NCBI RefSeq assembly: GCF_018130465.1
Contig: NZ_JAFCKJ010000002.1
Location: 901,684-965,683 of the forward strand
From: Bradyrhizobium canariense
Lineage (GTDB): Bacteria > Pseudomonadota > Alphaproteobacteria > Rhizobiales > Xanthobacteraceae
Direction of reading: 5' to 3'
Length of the DNA stretch: 64,000 nt
Part shown: positions 15,392 to 23,602 of the stretch, piece after piece
Layout of the letters: each line of letters begins with the position of its first letter
Numbering within the stretch: the stretch's first letter is position 1
Position numbers and translations under genes: made by a program
The notes under the pieces: generated by a model
Database searches by the model: none
What the model was told of the DNA's origin: nothing
What the model saw: the letters and a program-made list of their open reading frames with translations, nothing else

Positions 15392-17968
15392 GTGCCGCCC
15401 CGTATCCTCAAATCTCCGGCCGAGCCTGCCGCGCTGCTGCCCGACCGCTTCAAGGCGTGGTTCGCAGCCCGCGGCTGGTCGCCGCGCGCGCATCAATTGG
15501 CGCTGCTGGAGAAAGCGCGCGAGGACCGTTCCGCACTGCTGATCGCGCCCACCGGCGCCGGCAAGACGCTGGCGGGATTTTTGCCGACGCTGGTGGAGCT
15601 GAGCTCCGCGCCCGCAGTCTCGACAAAATCTCTGGTCTCCACCGGCCGCACCCTGCAACGCACCGGCGGCCTTCACACCCTCTACATCTCGCCGCTCAAG
15701 GCGCTCGCCGTCGATATCGCGCGCAACCTCGAGCGTCCCGTCGCCGAGATGGGGCTGCCGATCAAGATCGAGACCCGCACCGGCGACACGCCGACGTCGC
15801 GGCGGCAGCGGCAGCGGCGCTATCCGCCGGATATCCTGCTGACGACGCCCGAACAGCTCGCGCTGCTGCTGTCCTCCGACGACGCGCCGTTCCTGTTCTC
15901 CTCCTTGAAGCGCATCGTGCTCGACGAGCTGCATGCGCTGGTGACGTCCAAGCGCGGCGATCTGCTGTCGCTCGGCCTGGCGCGGCTGTGGCGGCTCGCG
16001 CCGCAGATGCGGGCGATCGGCCTGTCGGCGACCGTGGCCGAGCCTGAATCGCTGGCGCGCTTCCTGGTGCCGCAGCCCGGCGGCAAGGAAGCCGCGGCCG
16101 ACATCGTCATGGCCGGCGGCGCGGCGCCGCCGCTGGTCGAAATGATGGACACGCGCGAGCGCCTGCCCTGGGCCGGCCACAGTGCCCGCCATGCGCTTCC
16201 CGAGATCTACGAGCTGATCAAGGCGAACAAGACCACGCTGGTCTTCGTCAACACCCGCAGCCAGGCCGAGATGCTGTTTCAGAATCTTTGGAGCATGAAC
16301 GACGACAACCTTGCCATCGCGCTGCATCACGGCTCGCTCGATGTCGCCCAGCGCCGCAAGGTCGAGGACGCCATGTCGGCGGGACGCTTGCGCGGCGTGG
16401 TCTGCACCTCCTCGCTCGATCTCGGCGTCGACTGGGGCGACGTCGATCTCGTCGTCAATATCGGCGCGCCCAAGGGGGCCTCGCGCCTGATGCAGCGCAT
16501 CGGCCGCGCCAACCACCGGCTCGACGAAGCCTCGCGCGCCGTGCTGGTGCCCGCGAACCGCTTCGAGGTGCTGGAGTGCCGCGTCGCGATCGACGCCATC
16601 GCGGAGAATGCGCAGGACACGCCGCCGCTGCGCATCGGTGCACTCGACGTGCTGGCCCAGCACGTGCTCGGCTGCGCCTGCGGCGAGCCGTTTCTCTCCG
16701 ACGAACTTTACGACGAAGTGCGCACCGCGGCGCCCTACGCTGATCTCACGCGGCCGGATTTCGACGACGTCGTCGATTTCGTCGCCTCCGGCGGCTACGC
16801 GCTGAAGACCTATGAGCGCTTCGCCCGCATCAAGCAGGACAAGGAGGGGCGCTGGCGCGTCGCCAATCCGAAGGTGCGGCAGAGCTACCGGATGAATGTC
16901 GGCACCATCGTCGAGGACGACATGCTGAAGGTGCGGCTGGTGCGCTCGCGCGGCGGCGGTCAAGGAAAAGCAGGCGGGTCAACGGGCGTGATCGCGCGCG
17001 GCGGCAGGTTGCTCGGCGAGATCGAGGAAACCTTCATCGAGGGCCTCAGCCCGGGCGACACCTTCGTGTTCAGTGGCGAGGTGGTGCGCTACGAAGCCCT
17101 TGTCGAGGATCAGGTCTACGTCTCGCGTGCCAACGACAAGGATCCGAAAGTGCCGTCCTATATGGGCGGCAAGTTTCCGCTCTCGACCTATCTTGCCGAA
17201 CGCGTCCGCCGCCTGCTCGATGACGGGCGCGCCTGGGGTGCCTTGCCGGAGCAGGTGCGCGACTGGCTGTCGCTGCAAAAGGACGTCTCGCGCGTGCCGG
17301 CGGTGCGCGAGTTGTTGGTCGAGAGCTTTCCCCGCGCCAACAAGCATTACATCGTCTGCTACCCCTTCGAAGGCCGTCTCGCGCACCAGACGCTCGGCAT
17401 GCTCTTGACGCGCCGGCTGGAGCGCGCCCGCGCCCGGCCGCTCGGCTTCGTCGCCAACGAATATGCGATCGCTGTCTGGGCGCTCGGCGACCTGTCCTTC
17501 ATGATCCGGGACGGCAGGATCGACCTCGACGCGCTGTTCGATCCCGACATGCTCGGCGACGATCTCGAGGCCTGGCTCGCCGAATCCGCCCTGATGAAAC
17601 GCACGTTCCGCAATTGTGCGATCATCTCCGGCCTGATCGCGCGCCGGCACACCGGCGAGGAGAAAAGCCGGCGCCAGCTGCTGTTTTCGACCGATCTCGT
17701 CTATGACGTCCTGCGCAAGCACCAGGCCGATCACGTGCTGTTGCGCGCCGCGCGGGCCGATGCCGCCACCGGCCTGCTCGACCTGCGCCGCCTCAGCGAC
17801 ATGCTCACCCGCATCCAGGGCCGTATCACGCACCGGGAACTCGACCGCGTCTCGCCGCTCGCCGTCCCCGTGATGCTGGAAATCGGCCGCGAGTCAGTCT
17901 ATGGCGAAGCGGGAGACGAGCTGCTGGCGGAAGCCGCCGACGAGCTGGTCAAAGAGGCGATGGGATAA
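15392..17968 (+). CDS. Ligase-associated DEXH-box helicase (Lhr-like)
   Basis: An 858-residue superfamily 2 helicase of the ligase-associated DNA damage response set. Walker A is APTGAGKT (about residue 55), the DEXH box is DELH in IVLDELHALV, motif III is IGLSAT, and motif VI is QRIGRANHR. A long C-terminal region follows, as in Lhr proteins. The frame is open from 15185, but the upstream part is a palindromic repeat; the most likely start is the GTG at 15392, since the following residues lead into the conserved FKAWFAARGWSPRAHQ segment. The pdeM gene follows closely, forming a two-gene unit. Start is the least certain part. Confidence 0.93.
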   Translation: MPPRILKSPAEPAALLPDRFKAWFAARGWSPRAHQLALLEKAREDRSALLIAPTGAGKTLAGFLPTLVELSSAPAVSTKSLVSTGRTLQRTGGLHTLYISPLKALAVDIARNLERPVAEMGLPIKIETRTGDTPTSRRQRQRRYPPDILLTTPEQLALLLSSDDAPFLFSSLKRIVLDELHALVTSKRGDLLSLGLARLWRLAPQMRAIGLSATVAEPESLARFLVPQPGGKEAAADIVMAGGAAPPLVEMMDTRERLPWAGHSARHALPEIYELIKANKTTLVFVNTRSQAEMLFQNLWSMNDDNLAIALHHGSLDVAQRRKVEDAMSAGRLRGVVCTSSLDLGVDWGDVDLVVNIGAPKGASRLMQRIGRANHRLDEASRAVLVPANRFEVLECRVAIDAIAENAQDTPPLRIGALDVLAQHVLGCACGEPFLSDELYDEVRTAAPYADLTRPDFDDVVDFVASGGYALKTYERFARIKQDKEGRWRVANPKVRQSYRMNVGTIVEDDMLKVRLVRSRGGGQGKAGGSTGVIARGGRLLGEIEETFIEGLSPGDTFVFSGEVVRYEALVEDQVYVSRANDKDPKVPSYMGGKFPLSTYLAERVRRLLDDGRAWGALPEQVRDWLSLQKDVSRVPAVRELLVESFPRANKHYIVCYPFEGRLAHQTLGMLLTRRLERARARPLGFVANEYAIAVWALGDLSFMIRDGRIDLDALFDPDMLGDDLEAWLAESALMKRTFRNCAIISGLIARRHTGEEKSRRQLLFSTDLVYDVLRKHQADHVLLRAARADAATGLLDLRRLSDMLTRIQGRITHRELDRVSPLAVPVMLEIGRESVYGEAGDELLAEAADELVKEAMG

Positions 17969-18019
17969 AAGCAGGTTGACGTGACGACGGGCGCGCTGAT
18001 TTCAGGAGACATCGAGGAC

Positions 18020-18691
18020 ATGCGCGTTTCGAATGTCAGCATCAGCGGCGTGACGTTCGCGGCCGATCTCTCCGGCGCACTGTTCTGGGAAGAGCAGCGC
18101 CTGCTCGTCGTCTCCGATTTGCACCTGGAAAAAGGTTCCAGCTTCGCCGCGCGCGGCGTGCTGCTGCCCCCTTACGATACGCTCGCAACACTCGGCCGTC
18201 TCGCTGCTGTCATCTCCCGCCATGATCCGCGAATCGTCATTGCTCTCGGCGACAGCTTTCACGACCGCACCGCGCATGAGCGGCTTTCCGCGGAAGACCG
18301 CGACGCCATGGCCGCACTCCGGATCGGGCGCGACTGGATCTGGATTTCAGGCAATCACGATCCGATGCTGCCGAGCGATCTCGGCGGCACGGTCGCCGAC
18401 GAAGTCGCGATCGGCGCGATCACCTTCCGCCACGAGCCGACCGGCGCGCACGGCGAGATCGCCGGCCATCTGCATCCCAAGGCCCGCGTCTCCGCGCGCG
18501 GCCGCTCGATGGAGCGCCGCTGCTTCGCGTCCGACGGGATGCGCGCCGTGATGCCCGCCTTCGGCGCCTATGCCGGCGGCCTCAGCATCCGTGACGCGGC
18601 GTTTGCAAAAATCTTTCCAAAGAACGGCTTTGTCGCGCATCTGCTCGGCGACCGCCGCGTCCATGCCATCGCTGCGTCGCGGTGTTATTGA
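18020..18691 (+). CDS. pdeM: Ligase-associated phosphoesterase/endonuclease PdeM
   Basis: A 223-residue calcineurin-like metallophosphoesterase. Metal motifs in order are SDLHLEKGSS, LGDSFHDR, SGNHDP and GHLHPKAR. With the ligase, exonuclease and helicase it completes the known four-protein ligase-associated DNA repair set. I chose ATG 18020 (MRVSNVSISG) because the fold begins there and GAGG precedes it; a GTG at 17981, 12 bases after the helicase stop, would add 13 residues. It is probably cotranscribed with the helicase. Confidence 0.92.
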   Translation: MRVSNVSISGVTFAADLSGALFWEEQRLLVVSDLHLEKGSSFAARGVLLPPYDTLATLGRLAAVISRHDPRIVIALGDSFHDRTAHERLSAEDRDAMAALRIGRDWIWISGNHDPMLPSDLGGTVADEVAIGAITFRHEPTGAHGEIAGHLHPKARVSARGRSMERRCFASDGMRAVMPAFGAYAGGLSIRDAAFAKIFPKNGFVAHLLGDRRVHAIAASRCY

Positions 18692-18718
18692 GCTGAACAC
18701 TCTCGCCGTGCACCACTG

Positions 18719-18748
18719 CGCTCCCTCCCCCGCAAGGGGGGAGGGAAC
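18719..18748. repeat. Partial palindromic repeat, CTCCCTCCCCCGCAAGGGGG type
   Basis: A short hairpin fragment downstream of pdeM with the sequence CCCTCCCCCGCAAGGGGGGA in its core. It matches one arm of the element found inside the DNA ligase gene, suggesting a half-unit. It lies between convergent pdeM and LysR genes and could serve as a terminator-like structure. Confidence 0.7.
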
Positions 18749-18766
18749 AGACCGACCTCGTGGTGA

Positions 18767-19630
18767 CTACGCCGCCTTCGCCTGCACGTCGTCGCAGAAC
18801 TCCGCCAGCCGATCCGCCAGCCGCAGCGTCGCCGGGCTGGCGCCCGGCGCGGCCATCAGCGCCACCTCGGTCCGGTTGATCGGCGCAAAGCCGTCCGTCG
18901 CGGTCAGCACGCGGTGGTCGGCCTGGATCGACATCTCCGACAGGATGCTCAACCCCATGCCGGCCGCGACCGCGGCCTGGATGCCGGCGAGGCTCGATGA
19001 GGTGTAGGACATGTGCCAAATGCGCCCCGCGCTTTCCAGCGCGTGGATGGCGCCGGCGCGGTAGAGGCAGCCGAGCGGAAAGCCGATCAGCGGCACGGAA
19101 GCGACATCGGCGTGGATTGGATGGCTCTTGCTGGTGACCCAGTGCACCTGCTCCGGCCACACCGCAATCGCGCCCTTCTCGCCAGCCTCGCGCTTGAATA
19201 GCGCCAGGTCCAGTTCGCCGCGATCGAGGTCGCGCGACAGGTTCTTGCTCTGGTCGGCGCGTACATCGAGCCGCAGGCCCGGATGCGAGCGCGAGAATGC
19301 GCCGAGCAGTTTCGCCAGCCGATACGCCGCGAAATCCTCGGGGATGCCGAGCCGGATCGCGCCTTCGCCGTCGGGCTGGCTCAGCACGTCGCGCGCCTCC
19401 TCGGCGAGCGACAAGAGCCGCCGCGCATAGGACAGCAGCCGCTCGCCGGCTTCGGTCGGGCGCACGTCCTTGCCGTCGCGATGCAGCAGGACCTGGCCGA
19501 CGTCCTCCTCCAGCCGCTTGATCTGCTGGCTGACGGTCGATTGCGTGCGATGGACGCGCTCGCCGGCCCGGGTGAAGCCGCCAGCATCGACCACCGACAC
19601 GAAGCTGCGCAGGAGCTCGAGATCGAGCAT
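18767..19630 (-). CDS. LysR family transcriptional regulator
   Basis: A 287-residue LysR regulator. The N-terminal winged HTH (LELLRSFVSVVDAGGFTRAGERVHRTQSTVSQQIKRLE, residues about 3-40 shown only in part here as TQSTVSQQIKRLE) is followed by a periplasmic-binding-protein-like effector domain. ATG 19630 (MLDLELLRSF) fits the family; in-frame ATGs at 19642 and 19672 would add 4 or 14 residues. It is divergent from a DMT exporter gene with a 98-base shared region containing a dyad with T-N11-A, so it most likely regulates that exporter and itself. Confidence 0.92.
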   Translation of the reverse strand: MLDLELLRSFVSVVDAGGFTRAGERVHRTQSTVSQQIKRLEEDVGQVLLHRDGKDVRPTEAGERLLSYARRLLSLAEEARDVLSQPDGEGAIRLGIPEDFAAYRLAKLLGAFSRSHPGLRLDVRADQSKNLSRDLDRGELDLALFKREAGEKGAIAVWPEQVHWVTSKSHPIHADVASVPLIGFPLGCLYRAGAIHALESAGRIWHMSYTSSSLAGIQAAVAAGMGLSILSEMSIQADHRVLTATDGFAPINRTEVALMAAPGASPATLRLADRLAEFCDDVQAKAA

Positions 19631-19669
19631 GGGCGCCTCCATTGAAAAATCCACTGATGGGCAGTTAAT

Positions 19670-19686
19670 CATTTAATTTCCAAATG
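19670..19686. promoter_or_regulatory. Candidate LysR box between LysR and DMT exporter
   Basis: A 17-base dyad CATTT-N7-AAATG centred at 19678, in the 98-base region between divergent genes. It includes a T-N11-A pair (19672 and 19684), the usual LysR-type core. This is an AT-rich island in otherwise GC-rich DNA. Binding by the adjacent LysR is inference from position. Confidence 0.45.
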
Positions 19687-19728
19687 ACAAGCCGGGTCCT
19701 TAGATCGAGGGTTCAGGAGAAGGCCCAC

Positions 19729-20640
19729 ATGTCCCTCGCGCCCTCGATCGCCGTTCCCCGCGGCCGCTTCAACACGCTGCCGCTCGCGATCGGCCTGTTC
19801 TGCCTGCTCTGGAGCTACGCCTTCGTCGCCGGCAAGATCGGCGTGACCCACTGCCCGCCGCTGATCCTGCTCGCCGCGCGCTTCTCGCTCGCCGGCATCT
19901 TGATCCTTGGCGCAACGCTGATCCGCGGCGACGGCTGGTCGCTGTCCTGGCGCGATGCCGCCATTTTCGCCGTGCTCGGCATCGCCAACAACGCGCTCTA
20001 TCTCGGGCTCGGCTACACCGGCCTGCAGTCGGTCTCCGCCGGCCTCGGCGGGCTGATCGTGTCGGCCAATCCGGTGTTCACGGCGGGCCTTGCCGCGCTT
20101 CTGCTCGGCGAAGGCATGACGTGGCGCAAAGCGAGCGGCCTCCTGCTCGGCATCATCGGCGTGACGGCGATCGTCTGGCACCGGCTGTCGGTCGGCACCG
20201 ACTCACTGCACGGCATCGTCTTCATGCTGGCCTCGCTCGCCTCCCTCGTCGCCGGCACGATCCTGTTCAAGCTGCTCGCGCCGAAGGGAAGCCTGTGGAT
20301 CGGCAATGGCGTGCAGAATCTTGCCGCCGGCATCGTGCTGACGCCGGTGGCGCTGACCTTCGCCGACGTTCATGCCATCGACTTCACGCCGGGCCTGATC
20401 GGCGCCTTCGCCTTCCTGGTGCTCGGCGGCTCGATCCTCGCCTACTGGCTCTGGTTTCATCTCCTGAAAGTGTGTGGCGCAACGGCTGCGAGTGCCTATC
20501 ATTTCCTGATGCCGCCGCTCGGCATGCTGTTCGCCTTCATCGTTCTTGGCGAGCACGTCGAGGCGCGCGATCTGCTCGGCATCATCCCGGTCGCACTCGG
20601 CATCTATCTGGTGACGCGGCCCGCCAAGTCTGCATCCTAA
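19729..20640 (+). CDS. EamA/DMT family transporter
   Basis: A 303-residue inner membrane protein with about ten hydrophobic segments in two EamA halves, as in amino acid and metabolite exporters. The first half begins PLAIGLFCLLWSYAFVAGK and the second near LHGIVFMLASLASLVAGT. ATG 19729 has a strong ribosome binding site (CAGGAGAAGG); the frame is open from 19684. It is divergent from a LysR gene and is followed after 12 bases by an MBL-fold gene, so the two may form an operon. Substrate unknown. Confidence 0.92.
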   Translation: MSLAPSIAVPRGRFNTLPLAIGLFCLLWSYAFVAGKIGVTHCPPLILLAARFSLAGILILGATLIRGDGWSLSWRDAAIFAVLGIANNALYLGLGYTGLQSVSAGLGGLIVSANPVFTAGLAALLLGEGMTWRKASGLLLGIIGVTAIVWHRLSVGTDSLHGIVFMLASLASLVAGTILFKLLAPKGSLWIGNGVQNLAAGIVLTPVALTFADVHAIDFTPGLIGAFAFLVLGGSILAYWLWFHLLKVCGATAASAYHFLMPPLGMLFAFIVLGEHVEARDLLGIIPVALGIYLVTRPAKSAS

Positions 20641-20652
20641 GGAAGATTCATC

Positions 20653-21426
20653 ATGCCCATCTCCATCACCCTGATCGGCGGCCCCACCGCGCTGATCGAG
20701 ATCGACGGCTTTCGCCTGCTCACCGATCCCACCTTCGATGCGCCCGGTGCCTACCAATTGCCGCATGTCAAGCTGGAGAAGACGATCGGCCCTGCGCTCA
20801 AGGCCGACGCGGTCGGTCCGATCGATGCGGTCCTGCTCAGCCACGACCAGCATTCGGACAATCTCGACAACTCCGGCCGCGAGTATCTCAAGCACGCAAA
20901 GCGCGTCCTGACGACAGAAGCCGGCGCAAAACGCCTCGGCGGGCATGCTGAGGGCCTGGCGCCCTGGGGCACGGCGCATCTGAAAGATCGCGACGGCAAT
21001 TCGCTGACGATCACCGCGACCCCGGCGCGTCACGGCCCGGCCGGCATCGAGCCGCTGTCAGGTGACGTCATCGGCTTCGTGGTGTCGTCAAGCCGGAGCG
21101 ACACAACTTCGGTCTATATCAGCGGCGACACCACCTGGTTCGACGGCGTCGCCGAGGTCGCGCGCCGCTTCAAATGCGGCGTGGTGATGCCCTTCGCCGG
21201 CGCCGCGCAAACGCGCGGGCCGTTCCATCTCACCATGGACACCAACGACACCATCGAGACCGCACGCGCCTTCCCCGACGCGATGATCGTGCCTGTTCAT
21301 ACGGAGGGTTGGGCACATTTCCGCCAGAACAGCGAGGATTTGCGCAAGACCTTCGACGTGCTCGGCTTCGGGACGCGGTTGCGATTGCTGGAGCCGGGCG
21401 TGCCGACGGTGGTGCAGGCGCCGTGA
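20653..21426 (+). CDS. UlaG-like MBL-fold metallohydrolase
   Basis: A 257-residue cytosolic metallo-beta-lactamase-fold protein related to the UlaG/L-ascorbate-6-phosphate lactonase group. The usual SHxHxDH motif appears as LSHDQHSDNLD, so one histidine position is glutamine and the last is asparagine; other candidate ligands are TPARHGP, ISGDTTW and VPVHTEGW. The altered motif may be normal for this subfamily. It lies 12 bases after the DMT exporter, suggesting joint expression. Substrate unknown. Confidence 0.85.
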   Translation: MPISITLIGGPTALIEIDGFRLLTDPTFDAPGAYQLPHVKLEKTIGPALKADAVGPIDAVLLSHDQHSDNLDNSGREYLKHAKRVLTTEAGAKRLGGHAEGLAPWGTAHLKDRDGNSLTITATPARHGPAGIEPLSGDVIGFVVSSSRSDTTSVYISGDTTWFDGVAEVARRFKCGVVMPFAGAAQTRGPFHLTMDTNDTIETARAFPDAMIVPVHTEGWAHFRQNSEDLRKTFDVLGFGTRLRLLEPGVPTVVQAP

Positions 21427-21474
21427 TCGCCGCAGTCGTCGCTGTGAACCGGTAAACGCGAACTGCTCCTCCAA

Positions 21475-21598
21475 CGTCGTCCTGGCGAAAGCCAGGACCC
21501 ATTACCCCGACTGGTTGTTGTTGCGGCAAGCTGTGGCCAGAGCGTCCTATACCAACGATCGCTTGTGGTAATGGGTCCTGGCTTTCGTCAGGACGACT
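21475..21598. repeat. Palindromic repeat, CGTCGTCCTGGCGAAAGCCAGGAC type, copy 1
   Basis: An inverted repeat between convergent MBL and TIGR02186 genes. The left arm is CGTCGTCCTGGCGAAAGCC then AGGACCCATTACC; the right arm is GGTAATGGGTCCTGGC then TTTCGTCAGGACGAC. A second copy is at 60493-60633, and a CCCGG variant is at 3811-3943. Confidence 0.85.
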
Positions 21599-21637
21599 CG
21601 GAGATACCTCGTTCACCTTCGTGTGCAGCTAGGCGTC

Positions 21638-22408
21638 TCAATCCTTCCTGAAAACGATCGACGCCATCCACCCGGTCATCAGCGCCATCGCCGCCGTGAC
21701 CAGTCCGTAGATCAGCCCGTTCTGCCGCGCGGTGGTGGCGACGAACTGCTCGAAGCCGACCTTGACGATCTCGAACGCGGTCTCGGTCTTGCCGATGAAC
21801 GCGCCGTCGGCAAACAGCTTGATCTCCACCTCATAGGTGCCGATCGGCACCTCCGCCGGCAGTGGAATGCCGGTGCGGAACAACGTCGGTGTCAGGAACG
21901 TCACCGCGCTCGGATCCTCGCGATAGAGACCGCGCTGGGTGCGCAGGCGGATGAAGGCCGAGCGGAACACGTCGTTCGGCACCACGTCGGCATAGTCGCC
22001 GCTGACGCGTTGGGTCAGCAGCACGTTGTTGAGCCCGATCTGCTGGCGCCGCGCGATCTCGGGCGAGGTGATCGCCTCGAAGGAGCGGTTGGCGAACAGC
22101 GCGAGATAGCTCGGCACCTCCAAGAACTGGCGGTAGTCGGTATTGATCCAGATCCCGAAGGTGCGCTCCTTGCGCCGCGTCACCATGTCGGCGCGCGGGC
22201 CCATCACCGTGACGACGAGATCGTAGGTCCTGCGGTCGACGGGCGTGGAGGCGTCCTTCTCGACCGAGCCGAACAGCACCAGCTCCTCGCCGGAATAGTT
22301 CGGCGTCACCGTGACGCGATGGTTGGAGACCGACACGATCAGCCGCTCGGCGCGTGCGACGGAGCCGAGCAGCAGAACGAGCAGGACTGCGAGAGCTGCG
22401 CGCATCAT
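21638..22408 (-). CDS. TIGR02186 family membrane-anchored protein
   Basis: A 256-residue protein of unknown function. A signal peptide (ALAVLLVLLLGSVARA, cut near residue 20) leads into a beta-rich periplasmic domain, and a C-terminal hydrophobic segment (GLIYGLVTAAMALMTGWMAS) anchors it to the membrane. The family is known to accompany TauE/SafE-like transporters. Here the ATG overlaps the transporter stop by four bases, so the two are translated together and may form a complex; that is inference. Confidence 0.88.
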   Translation of the reverse strand: MMRAALAVLLVLLLGSVARAERLIVSVSNHRVTVTPNYSGEELVLFGSVEKDASTPVDRRTYDLVVTVMGPRADMVTRRKERTFGIWINTDYRQFLEVPSYLALFANRSFEAITSPEIARRQQIGLNNVLLTQRVSGDYADVVPNDVFRSAFIRLRTQRGLYREDPSAVTFLTPTLFRTGIPLPAEVPIGTYEVEIKLFADGAFIGKTETAFEIVKVGFEQFVATTARQNGLIYGLVTAAMALMTGWMASIVFRKD

Positions 22409-23322
22409 CCGCTCACCCCCAGTTCGCGAATGGTGAAGAGGTCCGCAGGTTCGATCACCAGCTCGATCGCGAAGCGGACGCCGACCGAGAGGATCAGCAG
22501 GCCGAGCAGCAGCCGCAACTGCTCGCCGCGGATCTTCTGGCCGGCGCGTGCGCCGAATTGCGCGCCGGTGACGCCGCCGACCATCAGGATCAGCGCCAGC
22601 ACGGCGTCGACCAGGTGGTTGGTCACCGCATGCAGCAAGGTCGCAAACAGCATCGTGACCAGCGTCAGGACCATCGAGGTGCCGATCACCGTCGAGGTCG
22701 GCACCCGCAGCACATAGATCATGATCGGCACCAGGATGAAGCCGCCGCCGATGCCCATGATGGCGCCGATGAAGCCGATCACGATGCCGACGATCACGAC
22801 CGGAATGACCGAGAGGTAGATCTTGGAGCGCTTGAACCGCATCTTCAGCGGCAGGCCATGGATCCAGTTGTGCGTGCGTCGTGGCGGCACCGCGCCGCGC
22901 CGGGTCCGCATCAGGGCGCGCAAGCCTTCGGAGAACATCAGGCTGCCGACGGTGGTGAGCAGCACGACGTAGGACAGTGCGATCATCAGATCGAGCTGGC
23001 CGAGCGCGCGCAACTGCGTGAAGGTCCACACGCCGAGCGCCGTCCCGGTCACGCCGCCGCTGAGCAGCACGCTCGCCAGCGCCGGATCGATCGCGCGTCG
23101 TCGCCAATAGGCGAGCGCGCCGGAAAACGAGGAAGCTGCGATGTGGCTCGCGACGGAGGCGACCGCGACCGCCGGCGTGATGCCGATGAAGATCAGCAGC
23201 GGCGTCATCAGGAAGCCGCCGCCGATCCCGAACATGCCGGAGACGAAGCCGACCGCCGCGCCCATCGCCAGCACGAGGAAGACGTTGACCGGAAGATCGG
23301 CGATCGGAAGGTAGAGCTGCAT
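22405..23322 (-). CDS. TauE/SafE family sulfite/sulfonate exporter-like protein
   Basis: A 305-residue inner membrane protein with about eight hydrophobic segments in two halves, each with the TauE pattern (VGFVSGMFGIGGGFLMTPLLI near residue 23 and IGFIGAIMGIGGGFILVPIMI near residue 182, given as landmarks). These repeats of GxGGGF(L/I) are diagnostic. It is the first gene of a two-gene unit with TIGR02186. Substrates of the family include sulfite, sulfoacetate and other organosulfur anions, but none can be assigned here. Confidence 0.9.
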   Translation of the reverse strand: MQLYLPIADLPVNVFLVLAMGAAVGFVSGMFGIGGGFLMTPLLIFIGITPAVAVASVASHIAASSFSGALAYWRRRAIDPALASVLLSGGVTGTALGVWTFTQLRALGQLDLMIALSYVVLLTTVGSLMFSEGLRALMRTRRGAVPPRRTHNWIHGLPLKMRFKRSKIYLSVIPVVIVGIVIGFIGAIMGIGGGFILVPIMIYVLRVPTSTVIGTSMVLTLVTMLFATLLHAVTNHLVDAVLALILMVGGVTGAQFGARAGQKIRGEQLRLLLGLLILSVGVRFAIELVIEPADLFTIRELGVSG

Positions 23323-23479
23323 CGAGGGACCACGCTCCGGCGAGACGGATCGATTGCGCGGAATGCTCGCAGGAAGACGGAACGATTGCCGCGCCCCTCA
23401 ATAGCCGAATTCGCCGCCGGGAGGGACCAGGAATTTCGGGCGTGGTGAATGGGCGTGAGGAGGGCGATCGAGGCTTTTG

Positions 23480-23595
23480 CTCCTCGCCCTGAGGAGCCTG
23501 CGCAGCAGGCGTCTCGAAGGGCGAGGCCCGGATCGGAGAGGCGGGCCTGCATGGTTCGAGACGCACGCAAGAGCGCGCTCCTCACCATGAGGGGA
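23480..23595. repeat. Palindromic repeat, GGCGTCTCGAAGG / GGTTCGAGACGC type
   Basis: An inverted repeat in the 280-base gap between the TauE gene and the PodJ-like gene. The left part is CTCCTCGCCCTGAGGAGCC and GCGTCTCGAAGGGCGAGGC; the right part is GGTTCGAGACGC and GCTCCTCACCATGAGGGG. Arms pair through GCGTCTCGAA with TTCGAGACGC and CCCTGAGGAGC with GCTCCTCACCATGAGG. No coding potential seen. Confidence 0.75.
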
Positions 23596-23602
23596 GAGAG
23601 CC

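Noticed and set aside
13847-16963. A 1038-residue open frame on the minus strand over the LivK and helicase genes
   Set aside because: It is antisense to two well-supported genes, has the skewed Arg/Ala/Asp-rich composition of high-GC shadow frames and no recognisable domain.
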